The translations under genes and the position numbers were made by a program. The notes below the pieces were generated by a model, which was given only the letters and a program-made list of their open reading frames with translations, was not told the DNA's origin and did no database searches. From positions 1 through 62,000 of the forward strand of contig JBBHKE010003115.1 in the NCBI GenBank assembly GCA_037447655.1: a DNA stretch of 62,000 nt, written 5' to 3'. Source of the DNA: Zygnema cylindricum. Taxonomy: Eukaryota > Streptophyta > Zygnematophyceae > Zygnematales > Zygnemataceae. Positions 32,266 to 44,304 of the stretch are shown in pieces. Numbering within the stretch: the stretch's first letter is position 1; each line of letters opens with the position of its first letter.

Positions 32266-33262
32266 TGTAATTATGTATCCCCCATTGAACTATAGAATTC
32301 ATGAAGCCTCCAAGCAGTTTTTGACTGACCCACTTTCAACTAAGACCACTGCCACCCAAGCAGGCAACAAGACAATCTAACTGCACCCCTGTGCAGTCTC
32401 GACTTCCCTGAGTCCGCAATGAAAAGAATCACAGAAAACGCCCAACCAGGCGATTAATTATCAAGTGGCAAAGATGCCAATATTTATACAAGCTCATTTG
32501 GAGAGAGGCGGCTACCTCCTTAATTCTCTAAGTACTAAACCCCTCTCACAACCCCTATCTACTGACGTACGAACCAAACAGAAGACTAAACAGTACAGAA
32601 AGGTACTATGGCCGATGTCCTTTCTGTATGACATGTGTACGACAAGGCCAAGGAGTGGACGTCTGTCTCCTTCAGACTTTTCCTCATTCTCCTCGGGATT
32701 CCTGCTTTCCAATTCCATCTTGCCACGTGGCGCCAGGTCATGTCACGCCCGAAAACTGCCAAAGCGGCTATTCCGGGATCTCGATGATGATGCGAACCGT
32801 CAGATCCAAACCGACTTTTAATATTAGTCGTTAAAACAAATGTCTGGTATATTTGTTTCGTGCGGGTTTTTTGTTCGCACCATATTCCAACTAGTCTCTA
32901 TGTTCTTTATCTCTAATTCCGTTAATCGGATTAAAGTTCCTTAGTAATGTTTAAATAACATTCAAACCCTATGTAGTCTAACGAACTCCTACGACAAACC
33001 GGTTAAAGCTGACGGCTACACCTCGTTCTGCTGGTCGGAGGTTTGAGTCTTGGTGGACTCTACCTTTTTGTTAAGAGTGACTTATATCACTCTTCAGTCC
33101 TGCCTATCGAGCTAAGGCAGCCATGGCTCCACCACTCTCTCTTTCCGTCAGTGACTACAACAAGTATGGGGGCTTGAGAGAGAAGGTGGAGGCAGGCTGC
33201 CTACGCTTTTACTTAATCTATTCAGACCTAGAAAATACCCCCTAAATCTAGTGATTTCAACA
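32266..33262 (-). repeat. LTR of the pol-bearing group
   Basis: On the minus strand it starts TGTTGAAATCACTAG (33,262) and ends AATTACA (32,266), followed by GGTTATTGGCCCACC. It is close to the solo LTR at 6541-7514, including CTACGACAAACCGG and the GGTTTGAGTC motif on the plus strand. Confidence 0.7.
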
Positions 33263-35598
33263 TATGGAGCCCAGTCCGGGCGAATGGAGCCAAGTGCAAT
33301 AATGCACCGTGAATTGCTATTAGTGTTGATAACACTATATCGGCGCCCGTATATTACGACCCTTGAACCAAAAATAGAATCAAAGATACTCTTATTTATT
33401 TTTGCCATAGAGGTTTCATTCTTAGTATGCGCACGGTTGAAACGCATGAAAAAGAATGCATATGCGCATTTTACAAAATTTTAGATTTTTTAAAATGCGT
33501 TGACCGACTTTGACTTAATTATAAAATAAAAATATGAAAAACTCGAAAACATTTAATCAAAATGAAATATAATACGACAACTTAAACTATTAATCGAAAG
33601 TTCGAAACTCCAAAGTTTACCAGCGGCAGCTCCAGTGGGGCTTCAATGGCGGCTACAATGGTGGCTTCGTGGCTCCTTGGTAAGGAAGAAACGTCCAAAA
33701 CTCCAAATCCAATTCAAATTCGCGCGCGGAAATGAAGGAACGTCTTTTTTTTTTTTTTTCCGTACATTCCGTCCGTCCGTATGATTTCCACCCGTACATT
33801 CAGTACCTTCGTACAATTTCAGTCTGTACACCTCGTCCGTACACGAAAAATATACAAATTTAACGAAATGTTCAAAATTCTAAAAAAATAACGCATATTC
33901 GTAAAAAAAATGAAATTTTATCGAATGAAACCTCTATGATTTTCGCTAATATAGGTAGAGTTTGATTAGTGTCAATTACTTTAATTCAGGAGATATTCAA
34001 ATGTGAGGTACAAGATGTGTCATTCTCTACTAAATCTGAATGGACAGAAGTAACGAAAAACTGAAAACTGAAAAAGTGTCAGATAACAGTGTCGACACTG
34101 GAAAGTGAGGCGCATTCAGATTGATTCCTAGCAATGAAGACGCATGAAAATCGTGCGAACCTGTTTTTACGTGATCAAACCTCGACTATGTGAACACATG
34201 CTATAGAGGCTACACCGTGGGAATGAGTACCCAAATTAGCGTATCCATTTGGTGTTACATATGAAAATTAAGGCTTAAGGTTAATGTTTTCTTGGCGTTA
34301 CGACCGTGAACTTTTTGTTTATTTGCACTAGTACAGCACTGTACTGTACTTTCTTTACTTTAACAGGGATTCACGCTGTACTTTAAATTGACTTATTCTA
34401 AGAAAATCTGTCCTACTCGTTGATATAGCAGAACTCCCTCTGTCGATATATGATTCCCAACATTAAAAAAAAAATAGTTACGGTTTCAGGATTTCTGATT
34501 TTTCCCGGCTTACCGTACCAGTGGGGAAAGTGTACCATAAACTGTCGTAGCGTACATTCTAGATTCAATTCTGTCGGTCAACGAATCAAATAATTTACTG
34601 ACAAGGAAAGCTATACTGGTACATTGAAAATTTGAAATACGTACACACTGTTCGGTCAACGAGTCAGGATTAAACGAATTGGCCAAATGGCGCCAATGTT
34701 TAACTTTTTGGCGCCAAATTAGGACTAAAAATTCAGAACTTGAGTGGTTCATAATCCATCCCAGATCGCAGAAAGAGTGCTTTCGTCAAAGTACAATTAC
34801 AATGTTCCGGAACTGTTTACTGTTGTACTTTAAAATTTTATTTTCCTATGATACACTTTACAACTTAAATTTAGTTGTTTCGCATTATCTGAGTACAAAC
34901 CCTTTCCTTTACGTTTTAAGATTATATTCATGAAGTTTATTAAAACAATTGGATGCTACTAACAGTCGAAAATATGATCACACCATAAATTCATTGAATT
35001 TCATACAATTCTTACATTATCTGAAAAATTACATGTTTATTTTCATAATACACCACATAAGTGAGGTCTTTAAAGTCAGAATGAAGCAAAATATACATTT
35101 TTCCTCAAACTAGTTATTATTACAACATTTAACCATCTCATATTATGTATATGTATATCTCGCTTACTTTTGAGCCACTCCCCACCGTATCTAATTCAAA
35201 TATCTCACATGGGTTAATCAAAAGCACATGTGAAACATATACATACTTTCTTTGATAAGAGAATTTCTAGTTTATAAGTTAGCAAACAAACTCATCTATT
35301 CTACTATATATGCTATTCCATCATTCCCATAAAAGAAATATGATTGTTTGGGTGCATTGCTAACTACGACTAAGACATGGACATTCCTACATTTGCCGTA
35401 ATTTTTTTTTTCCCGTAGACCCTTAACATGGATTTAATACATTTAGTTCAAAATAAACACATGGACATACCCTACAAATATACATACTCTATTATATCTC
35501 CCATCCTGTCATTTCCATAGAAGAAATACGATCGTTGAGTAATTTGTTTACCATAAACCAAATACATGAATTGAAGTATGTTTAATGTATAAAGCTTA
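33263..35598. other. AT-rich noncoding region with MITE-like ends
   Basis: CACCGTGAATTGCTATTAGT at about 33,306 matches the MITE family end. Sequence near 34,150-34,250 (ACTATGTGAACACA, GTACCCAAATTAGCG) matches 31,775-31,830, so another, longer copy probably spans about 33,300-34,250. The rest is AT-rich with scattered short frames that show no recognisable domain. Confidence 0.45.
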
Positions 35599-36055
35599 TT
35601 CCTTCCTCCTACATTTTCGTCTTTTCCTCCTACATTATGCGACAGAATATCTTCTCCGTAACCATGTACCTCCGTATCTAGCCTATTTTGTCTTTTCCTC
35701 CTACATTTTTGTCTTTTCCTCCTACATTATGCGACAGAATATCTTCCCGGTAACCATGTACCTCCGGATCTAGCCTATTTCGTCTTTTCCTCCTACATTT
35801 TTGTCTTTTCCTCCTACATTATGCGACAGAATATCTTCCCGGTAACCATGTACCTCCGGATCTAGCCTATTTCGTCTTTTCCTCCTACATTTTTGTCTTT
35901 TCCTCCTACATTATGCGACAGAATATCTTCCCGGTAACCATGTACCTCCGGATCTAGCCTATTTCGTCTTTTCCTCCTACATTTTTGTCTTTTCCTCCTA
36001 CATTATGCGACAGAATATCTTCCCGGTAACCATGTACCTCCGGATCTAGACTGCG
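35599..36055 (+). repeat. Five tandem 92-bp units
   Basis: GACAGAATATCTTC recurs at 35,641, 35,733, 35,825, 35,917 and 36,009, exactly 92 bp apart. Each unit has TCTTTTCCTCCTACATT twice and ends CTCCGGATCTAGCCTATTTCG. The last unit runs into a palindromic CTGCGGCCGCAG. The later units are nearly identical. Their position just upstream of the LINE suggests promoter monomers of its 5' untranslated region, which is inference. Confidence 0.9.
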
Positions 36056-36224
36056 GCCGCAGTCAACTGCACGCACATTGGCGAAACCACAGGTGTGATC
36101 CCCCTATGTCATCACTAGCTCCCCTACTTTACCCGTGAATCGCTTAATTCTCCACCCCCCCAAATAGTTAGTTCCAAAAATCATACGCAGAACGTGCACA
36201 CAAAAACACATACACAATCACTCG

Positions 36225-36281
36225 AAAAAACAAAACAAAAAAAAAAAACAAAACAAAAAAAAAAAACAAAAAAAATTTATA

Positions 36282-36321
<40 letters not shown>

Positions 36322-36420
36322 TACCCTCTCCCCCCCCCCCCCCACCCCCTCACCTATACCACTTACACACCCAAAACCGATTCTTGAACCCTCTCTTTCC
36401 CACACCCCCCCCCCCCCCCA
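36225..36420. repeat. Poly-A / AAAAC tract followed by poly-C tracts
   Basis: A-rich runs (AAAAACAAAA repeats, about 36,235-36,316) are followed by C runs at about 36,330-36,345 and 36,400-36,420. This simple sequence lies between the 92-bp array and the LINE reading frame. Confidence 0.9.
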
Positions 36421-36574
36421 CTCCCCCCGCCCCTTTCTTTTCCGGCATCAAACTTTATGTTACATTCTGGTTCCTACCAATTTCCCCATCCATCCCACAT
36501 GGTTCATTTTCCTCTCCCACGCTTTCTCTTCCTCTCACCCTCCCAATTCCCATGTCGTCTTTGACTTATCAACC

Positions 36575-39500
36575 ATGTCCGGAAGCCCTTCTTATTCCCT
36601 TCTCCCTCCCCCACCTCCGCCCAAACCTCGTAAACCTTCGAGGCGTTTGGAATGTCCTGGGTGTCACAACCTTTTTGCCGCTGGGGCCGGCATTTCCCTT
36701 CATACACGGAGTTGTCGACATTGTATAATCTTGGGTGGTCCTTTGTCTATCACCTCTCCTCAATCATTGTCGACCACACTCCCGTCCGGCCCCACAAATG
36801 AGGATTGGAATTTCGTACGTGAGTTAGATGTTTTGGGAGCTTATGATTTGGGAGCCCCCCGCCCGCGATTGTACACCCGTATTCCTGTGGCCGTCAGGAC
36901 AATAGTACAAGATGCCCTCCGCCTCCCCTTGTCCCACATTTCTTCAAACCCGGCGGACATTGCTCCTTGGTACCTACTTCTTATGTTCTCTCTCTAGGTG
37001 CTAGTCCTTCCAAGTCGTGGAGGGGGCAGTGGGGCTAGAGAAACTATGGCGCGTTGTCGCCGATTCCTTCGGGGTGACTGGAAGTCCCTCCACGCCGAGC
37101 ATGAGGATCGGGTATCGAGCACCTCTTTCATACCACGTCGGCCACCTAAGCCATCGGATCTCCCGGCCTCTTATCGTCGAGCAATTCACTTAGGCCGAGT
37201 TGGTGAGCTTTCTCGAGCGGTTCGGGCCCTACAGCCATTCACCCCTGCCCTCGGATCTTCTTCCACTATTGAGGTCCTTCGAGCTCTCCACCCCCCTGCC
37301 CCTTCCCCTTTACCCCTTTCTATCCACACCTTTGAGCCTTCTGAGAGTTTTACTTTGGATCGGGAGGTTTTCATTAAGGCTCTTAGCTCTTCTCCTCACC
37401 TTTCAGCAAGGGGCCCCTCGGGCACAGTATACGAGTTGTTTCGCGATGTTTTGCCCCCTGAATCGGGTGCCCGGGGGTTCGATGTGTTTTTTCGAGTATG
37501 TTCCCTTATAGCTAGTGGGGATGTTCCCCCTCGGATTTGTGATCTTCTCACGGCGTCCCGTCTTGTGGCAATCGCCAAACCTAATGGTGGGATCCGCCCT
37601 ATTGCCGTGGGAGAGGTTTTATATAGATTGGTAGCTCGTGCGATATGTCTCCAGCTCCAACCAGCTTTCCATGATTATTTCTCTCCTCATCAGTTTGGAG
37701 TGGCCACGAGAGGGGGTTGTGAGGCCGTGGTCCATGGGATTCGGGCTTTGTTGGATGTACATCCGGATTGGTTGGTCCTTCAAGTCGCAACTCCAATGCC
37801 TTTAATACGATGGATCGGAACGTGATTTTTTCAGAGCTTATGGCGGCTCCATCTCCGATTGTCCAATTGTTCCCCTTTGTGAGGGCTTTCTATTCTTTGA
37901 CAAGCAGCCTTTCCTTCTCGGCCGATGGTGATATTATTCCTCTCTCCTCTGCAACTGGCACTCGACAAGGGGACCCTCTCGGCGAACCTTTGTTCGCCCT
38001 TGCCCATTACCGGGCCCTTCGTGCCTCCGCAGCCGCCTTCCCTTCTTGCCTTTTTCCTTCGGTCGCAGATGATAAGCACATTGTTGGGCCGAGAGAACAA
38101 GTCGTGTTGGCATATGATTTTTTCAGGGAACGTTTAGCCGAACTCAACCTTTCAGTTCAGCCGTCGAAGTGTGTTATTTGGTCTCCTCATGATATTCCAC
38201 TTTCGTTTACTACCCCTCCTGGTTTTCAAACCCCTTCTCCCTCCGATGGCATTCGTGTGCTTGGTTGCCCCCTTGGTTCAGATACTTTCGTGACCCAATT
38301 CCTTCATGATGCTTTACAGACAGATCTAGCCCAAGTGGACGACCTTCCTCACCTTCCCGATCCCCAAGTTGCTTTTGCTATGTTAACCAGGTGTTTTCCC
38401 CACCGCCCTTCTTACCTCACTCGTACTTCCCCTCCCACCTCGACATTTCTCTCCTCTCTCTCGGCTTTTGACGATCGCCTCATGGACGTCCTCCACTCTC
38501 TGTTAGGTCGCGGGGCATTTGATCGCGAGTCTGGGCCATCAGCCCGCATTCAGGCATCCCTCCCTGTCTCTACTGGGGGGTTGGGTCTATTATCGACCGC
38601 TCGTGTTGCTCCAGTTGCCTATTTGGGAAGTTGGTGTCTTATTGCCTCTACTCTTGTTTCCCGTTTCTTGGCTGGGGACACCCCCGTTCTAGCTACTGTT
38701 ATCCCCCGGGTTTCTGACGGTGTGTTCGCCTTCCAGCGATCTCTATTGGACGCGTCACGTTCTCTTCCTCCCCATTCCCTTGTGGATGTGCCGATTTTCT
38801 CGACCCTTGTTACAAAATCTGTTGAGCGTGTCCAGAAATCGATTTCCGACCGGGTTGTCGCCACCATTAAATCCGAGCTTCTCACGGCGCTTCCCTCCGA
38901 TTCTTCTCGTGCCCGTCTTCTCTCTTGTGGTGGACCTGGTTCTGGGTCTTGGCTTTTTGCCACACCTATTTTGTCCACTCTCAGATTCTCACCAGCTCAG
39001 TTCACCACTGCCCTTCGGTTTCGCCTCGGCCTCCCCCATCCTCTTTTACTTGGCTCTCTTGTTTGTGCATGTGGTCGTGTCTTAGGGCCCGATGGTGTCC
39101 ATTTGCTTCGTTGCTCCCATGGGGGAGATTTGATCCAGGCGCACGACACTATTCGAGACACCGTTGCCACTATTGCTTCAAAAGGGGGCTTTTCTGTGCG
39201 TCGAGAGGTTTCTCATATTATTCCCTCGCGTCGGATCGATGTTGTTTTGCTTGATGGTGCCCGTCGCATTTTCGGTGATATTGTTTTGGCGAACCCTACT
39301 TCATCTACAGTTGTTGGTCAGGCGGCTCGACATCTTGGGGTGGCAGCTCGTGATGCTGCTAAGGCGAAGAAGCGTGATTATGCCCACCGGGACCCTATGG
39401 ATGACTTTATTCCGATGGCGGTCGAGATCTTTGGTTGTTTGGGTGTTGCACTGGACGAGTTTCTCCGTACTTGTGCTCGACGTGCTTTCGAGCGTCGAGG

Positions 39501-39687
39501 ACCTGGGAGCCCTCCTCCTTCGGTCCTTACTTCTTTTTACCGTCAACGCTTATCTGTGGCTCTACAACGAGTGCAGGCTTCTATTCTCCTCCGATCGACT
39601 GTTGCGGTTATGGATCGTCGCCGTGCTCCGGAACTCCCTCAACGTGCTCCCCCGGGCTGGGGGGACTTACGGGGTTTTTTTTCGTAG
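36575..39687 (+). pseudogene. LINE polyprotein: zinc finger, reverse transcriptase, CCHC, restriction-like endonuclease region
   Basis: The start ATG is at 36,575. An N-terminal zinc finger CPGCHNLFAAGAGISLHTRSC lies at about 36,650-36,715. Reverse transcriptase: SRLVAIAKPNGGIRPIAVG, HQFGVATRGGCEAVVHGI, SNAFNTMDRNVIF (motif A), TGTRQGDPLGEPLFAL, ADDKHIVGP (motif C with the two Asp). A C-terminal CACGRVLGPDGVHLLRCSH is the zinc-binding segment, then SRRIDVVLLDG and FGDIVLANP, which fit a PD-(D/E)XK endonuclease as in R2/NeSL/Utopia-type elements. Such proteins nick the target and prime cDNA synthesis there. Lesions: an in-frame TAG at about 36,995 and a frameshift at about 37,785 that removes the first catalytic Asp. 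The frame is otherwise open to the stop at 39,685. Confidence 0.85.
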
Positions 39688-39922
39688 ATATTTAATTGAG
39701 TTAGGGTTGGGGTTGGGGTTTGTATTTTTGTTTTTGTGAGTTGCTGTGCTTTTCATTTTGAGTTAGGGTGCTTTTATTTTCCTTGTTGTTGCTTCCTTTT
39801 TTTAGGGTGGGTTCTTGTCGCTCTTTTTGTTTTTTATTGTTGTTTTTCAGTGTTGGTTATGCCACCCCTTTTGTACCCCAAGACTCAGATGGTTTACCAT
39901 CGTGCTTTTTAATTTATCCTGC
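39688..39922 (+). mobile_element. LINE 3' untranslated region and 3' end without poly-A
   Basis: T/G-rich sequence ends GACTCAGATGGTTTACCATC then GTGCTTTTTAATTTATCCTGC. The second copy at 40,070 ends at the same base, so this is the true 3' end. GGTTTACCATC can form a small hairpin. No A tail follows, as is common for R2-like elements whose 3' RNA structure is recognised. Confidence 0.75.
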
Positions 39923-40069
39923 AAAGCAACATACATACATAGAATACACATAAATAGATTCAAGTACATGGACAGAAGATATCCCTTTGAATATATTGTT
40001 GTGAGCAGATTTTTTACTACGAAATAAACAAACAAATGAGGGTATATTTAGCATGGACTGTTGTTTACC

Positions 40070-40325
40070 TGCTCCCCCGGGTTGGGGGGACTTACGGGGT
40101 TGCTTTTCATAGATAGATAATTGAGTTGGTGTTAGAGTTGTGGTTTTGGATTTGTGTGTTGCTGGGCTTTTCATTTTGGGTTTGGGTGCTTTTATTTGCC
40201 TTGTTGTTGTTCCCGTTGCTCTCTTTAGTTTTATTGCCCTGGTAGTTTTTATGTGTTGGCCATGCCACCCTTTTTGTACCCCCGGACTCAGATGGTTTAC
40301 CATCGTGCTTTTTAATTTATCCTGC
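40070..40325 (+). mobile_element. 5'-truncated second copy of the same LINE
   Basis: It begins TGCTCCCCCGGGTTGGGGGG, matching 39,644 onwards (the last codons of the LINE), keeps GACTTACGGGGTT and the stop, and ends TTTAATTTATCCTGC at 40,325. The truncated 5' end is the usual product of target-primed reverse transcription. The target duplication is not obvious. Confidence 0.8.
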
Positions 40326-40850
40326 CCCTCACTTCCTTAGAATAGATACATAAAGTGAAGTATGTCTACTAAGGGACAAAATATAACATCACATGTGTTT
40401 GTCATTTCTCATTTACGAATTTAACTCTAACAATATTTGAATCGTCCAGCACATACAGTAAAACACCATACAGTAATAACATAAGATCTTGAAGAGTAAA
40501 CAATTTAGACACTGAAACCTCGACGTTCTTCAACAATTTAGTGTGTGAAAGAAAATTATTTAACCGGATATATATAAGTTTCTTTACATAAACTCTCTCT
40601 TTCAACAAACGATACTGGAGATGCAAAGTGTTTTTCACATCTGACGCGCCAAAATAAAATAGGTGCAGTTCCTGTTAAGGAGAAAAAAAGAAACATATAA
40701 AGCTGCTAAAATCAGTAATAATATTATTCGACTAACCAGACAAAATAGTGTGGTACACAAAAAAGAAAAACCTTTTCTTCGAAGAAAAACCTTTTCTACT
40801 TTAAATGGATTAATATTAATTCATCAACAGTGATAATGGTGGATAATGAA
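40326..40850. other. Spacer, no gene seen
   Basis: AT-rich. Minus-strand open stretch 40,638-40,402 has no recognisable motif. Confidence 0.4.
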
Positions 40851-40865
40851 AGAGATTGGGGTTGA

Positions 40866-41290
40866 GCACCCCATTTGGCAGAGAGGGGGAGAGGGGGGGG
40901 AGGGGGGACGACACAAAGAGGGAGGGAAAGGGAAAGCAAAGGAAAAAGCGAGGCAAGGAGGAGAAAGAAGGATGGGGAGGAGGAAAAGAGGAGAGACGAG
41001 ACTGATAAACTTCGAGGGACAGAATGCTTTAACACTACAGGTAAACAACAGAGAGAGGGGAAATAGCAAGGAAAAGAAGAGGAAAAGAGGAGAAAGGAGG
41101 AAGGGTCATCATCTGCGATCATCTATCCCATCATCTATATCATCATCTGCTCTACCATCAATCATCTACACTATCATCATCTACTCTACCGTCATCCATA
41201 TGAACATGTACTCTACCATCACCTGTGACTTCACCTACTCTACCATCATCTACAACATCATCTACTCTATTATCATCTACATCCTATGTG
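40866..41290. repeat. Purine-rich tract then ATCATCTAC-type repeats
   Basis: G/A-rich from about 40,866 to 41,105, then degenerate units of ATCATCTACTCTACC up to about 41,285. Open frames in both strands follow from the composition. Confidence 0.75.
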
Positions 41291-41299
41291 ATTATTAAA

Positions 41300-42110
41300 C
41301 AGTAATAAGAATATTGATTATTAAGCAGTAATAATGGCAGTGATTATAAAACAGTAATAAGGGAAGTACTAAAACAGTAATAAGAGCAGTGATAATAAAA
41401 AAGCAACGATTACAATACAACAATAAAGGCAGTCATTATTAAACAGTAATATGAGCAATGATGATAAAACAGTAATAAAAACAGTGAGAGCACCGATTAT
41501 TAAACGACAATAGGAGCAAGAGCACTGATTATTAAACAGTAATAGGAGCAGTAATGATTAAACAGTAATACAAGCATAAAAACAACAGTAAAAACAACAG
41601 TAATAAGAGCAGTGAAAATTAAACAGTAATAAGACTAGAAACAATAATAAGACCAGAAACAATAATAAGAGCAGTAATTACGGAACAACAATAGGAGCAC
41701 TGATTATTAAAGAACAATAGGAGCACTGACTATTAAGGAACAATCGGAGCACTGATTATTAAAGAACAACAGGAGCACTGACTATAAAAGAACAATAGGA
41801 GCACTGACTATTAGACAACACTAAGAGCAGTGATTGTTCAACAATAATAAGAGCAGTGATTGTTGAACAATAATAAGAGTGGTTATTGCCAAACAACAAT
41901 AAGAGTAGTTAGTATTAAATAACAATAGGAGTAGTTATATTAGATAACAATAAGAGTAGGTATTATTAAATAATAATAAAAGTAGGTATTATTAAATAAT
42001 CATAAGAGTTGTTATTATTAAATAATAACAATAATAATAGCTGTTATTACTGAATAATAACATATAATTAATACTAAGAGTAGCTACTGTTAAATAATAA
42101 TACGCGAGCA
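41300..42110. repeat. Degenerate minisatellite of about 30 bp units
   Basis: Repeats of the type AACAGTAATAAGAGCAGTGA and AACAATAGGAGCACTGATTA recur about every 30 bp for 800 bp and drift into GTTATTATTAAATAATAA near the end. They are AT-rich and noncoding. Confidence 0.85.
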
Positions 42111-42501
42111 AAAAAAAAAAAAACACAAAAACAAAAAACCAAAAGAAGAAAAAAATTATCAATTACCTCTGCGTTTCAGTATAAGGCATACATATCAGCG
42201 ACGACAGCCAGTAGATCTCCCTTATCCCGAGAGTCAATATAAAGAAAATAATTTTGGAATCACTTCCTCTGCATCGAATCCTTCACATTTTCCTGTAAAA
42301 AGCGTAAGTTTCAGTAAATTTTTGAAAAGACATTGAAGCGGCAAAAAGCTCAAAACAACTGCAGCTACAAAAAACCGCTTCGCAAGTCAAAAAACAAACA
42401 TACATCATTCTCCAAATCCACATAAAATGACAAAGAGATAAAAAGATAATGACTGATCAAAGCCTATTTCAATCAAATTTATCTCATTTAAGTTTATTTA
42501 C

Positions 42502-43141
42502 CTCGGCATGGTTGCGAGAGTTGCAGCCATGCTCATTTCCTTTTCTTCCGCTGCTCGTAATGCGGCTGTTGTTGCTGCGGCATTAGCTGTCCGAGTTACC
42601 CGAGAAATGTACTTTTGGTTTTCGCTATTCACAGTGCATCCTCTAGACATGGCACCTGCGAGATGACCTATCTCTGCGATATTCTTGAGCATGGCTCAAT
42701 GCACGAGTAACTTCCAAAAAAAATGAAACAAAAAAAAAGTACGGAACAATCAATCAGAACAGCACGTAATACACAGTACATGATATAGCATAATAAGAAA
42801 CTGAGAATTGGAAATGAAATGAAATAAGAGATGTGGAGAAAGACAAAAAAAGGCACTGCAGCAAAAGAAAGAGTTTAAGTTTCCATTGTTACAGCTGTAT
42901 TTTGATTTTTTTTCCAAGATTTTTCTGATAACGCGTTTGAACATTTAGATTACAGTTTTTTTCTACAAAACTCTTTTCTGACAGCTATACTTAAACAATT
43001 CTTAGAACAACTGTACAACTTCAAACTAAAAACTGTTGAATTTTAACTAAAAGAAGTCTAATTTCATTTGAGAAATATACAATGTCAACTGACCTTTGGT
43101 TGCCATTTCGTTTTCCATGTGTTTGATTTCGTCCAAATTTG
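42502..43141 (-). CDS. Fragment of an unrecognised gene: two phase-matched exons
   Basis: Exon 43,141-43,094 gives NLDEIKHMENEMATK and ends AAAG before GTCAGT. Exon 42,655-42,502 starts after CTCGCAG, completes the Gly codon and gives AMSRGCTVNSENQKYISRVT followed by an Ala-rich stretch ending LATMPR before GTAAAT. The phases fit exactly across the intron (43,093-42,656). The next exon may begin near 42,280 but its frame is unclear. The acceptor of the upstream exon is formed by the GATCCAG end of the heptamer satellite. I do not recognise the protein; the second exon looks helical and Ala/Glu-rich. Confidence 0.4.
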
Positions 43142-43142
43142 C

Positions 43143-44304
43143 TGGATCGAGGATCGAGGATTGTGGATCATGGATCGACGATCGTGGATCTAGGATCGAG
43201 GATCGAGGATCGTGGATCGAGGATCGAGGATCATGGATAGAGGATCGAGGATCGTGGATCAAGGATCGATCGTGGATCGAGGATCGAGGATCATGGATCG
43301 TGGATCGAGGATCGAGGATCGAGGATCGAGGATCGAGGATCGAGGATCGAGGATCGTGGATCGAGGATCGAGGATCGAGGATTGTGGATCGAGGATCGAG
43401 GATCGAGGATCGTGGATCGAGGATCGAGGATCGAGGATCGAGGATCGAGGATCGAGGATCGAGGATCGAGGATCGAGGATTGTGGATCGTGGATCAAGGA
43501 TCGAGGATCGAGGATCGAGGATCGAGGATCGAGGATCGAGGATCAAGGATCGAGGATCGAAGATCGTGGATCGAGGATCGAGGATTGAGGATTGAGGATC
43601 GAGGATCGTGGATCGTGGATCGAGGATCGAGGATCGAGGATCGAGGATCGAGTATGGATTGAGGATGGTGGATCGTAGATCAAAGATCGTGGATTGAGGA
43701 TCGAGGATCTAGGATCATGGATCGAGGATCGTGGATCGAGGATCAAGGATCGAGGATGGTGGATCGTGGATCGAGGATCGAGGATCGAGGGTCGTGGATC
43801 AAGGATCATGGATCGAGGGTCGTGGATCAAGGATCATGAATCGAGGATCGTGGATCATGGATCGTGGATCGCGGATCGAGGATCGCGGATCGAGGATCGA
43901 GGATCAAGGATCGAGGATCGAGGATCGAGGATCGAGGATCCAGGATCAGGATCGAGGATCGACGATCGTGGATCGAGGATCGTAGATCGTGGATCGAGGA
44001 TCGTGGATCGAGGATCGAGGATCGAGGATCATGGATCGAGGATCGAGGATCGTGGATCGAGGATCGTGGATCGAGGATCGAGGATCATGGATCGTGGATC
44101 GAGGATCAAGGATCGAGGATCGAGGATCGAGAATCGAGGATCGAGAATCGAGGATCGTGGATCAAGGATTGAGGATCGAGGATCGAGGATTGAAGATCGA
44201 TAATGGATCGAGGATGGATCAAGGATAAGGGATCGAGAATCGGGGATCGAGGGTCGAGAATCGGGGATCGAGGGTCGAGAATCGGGGATCGAGGGTCGAG
44301 GATC
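43143..44304. repeat. Heptamer satellite (GATCGAG)n
   Basis: Nearly all of about 1.16 kb is built from GGATCGA units with variants GGATCGT, GGATCAT and GGATCAA. Because the unit is 7 bp, all frames are long and open, encoding Arg-Gly-Ser-Arg-Ile-Glu-Asp-type heptads on one strand and Ile-Leu-Asp-Pro-Arg-Ser-Ser on the other. These are not genes. The array runs into an assembly gap, so its true length is unknown. Confidence 0.95.

Noticed and set aside
33643-33831. Minus-strand short frame with poly-Lys
   Set aside because: It spans a T homopolymer and repeats of GTACATTC-type; there is no sign of coding function.
41300-42110. CRISPR-like spacing of repeats
   Set aside because: Units of about 30 bp are degenerate, with no constant repeat and unique spacers, in a eukaryotic region. 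It is a minisatellite.
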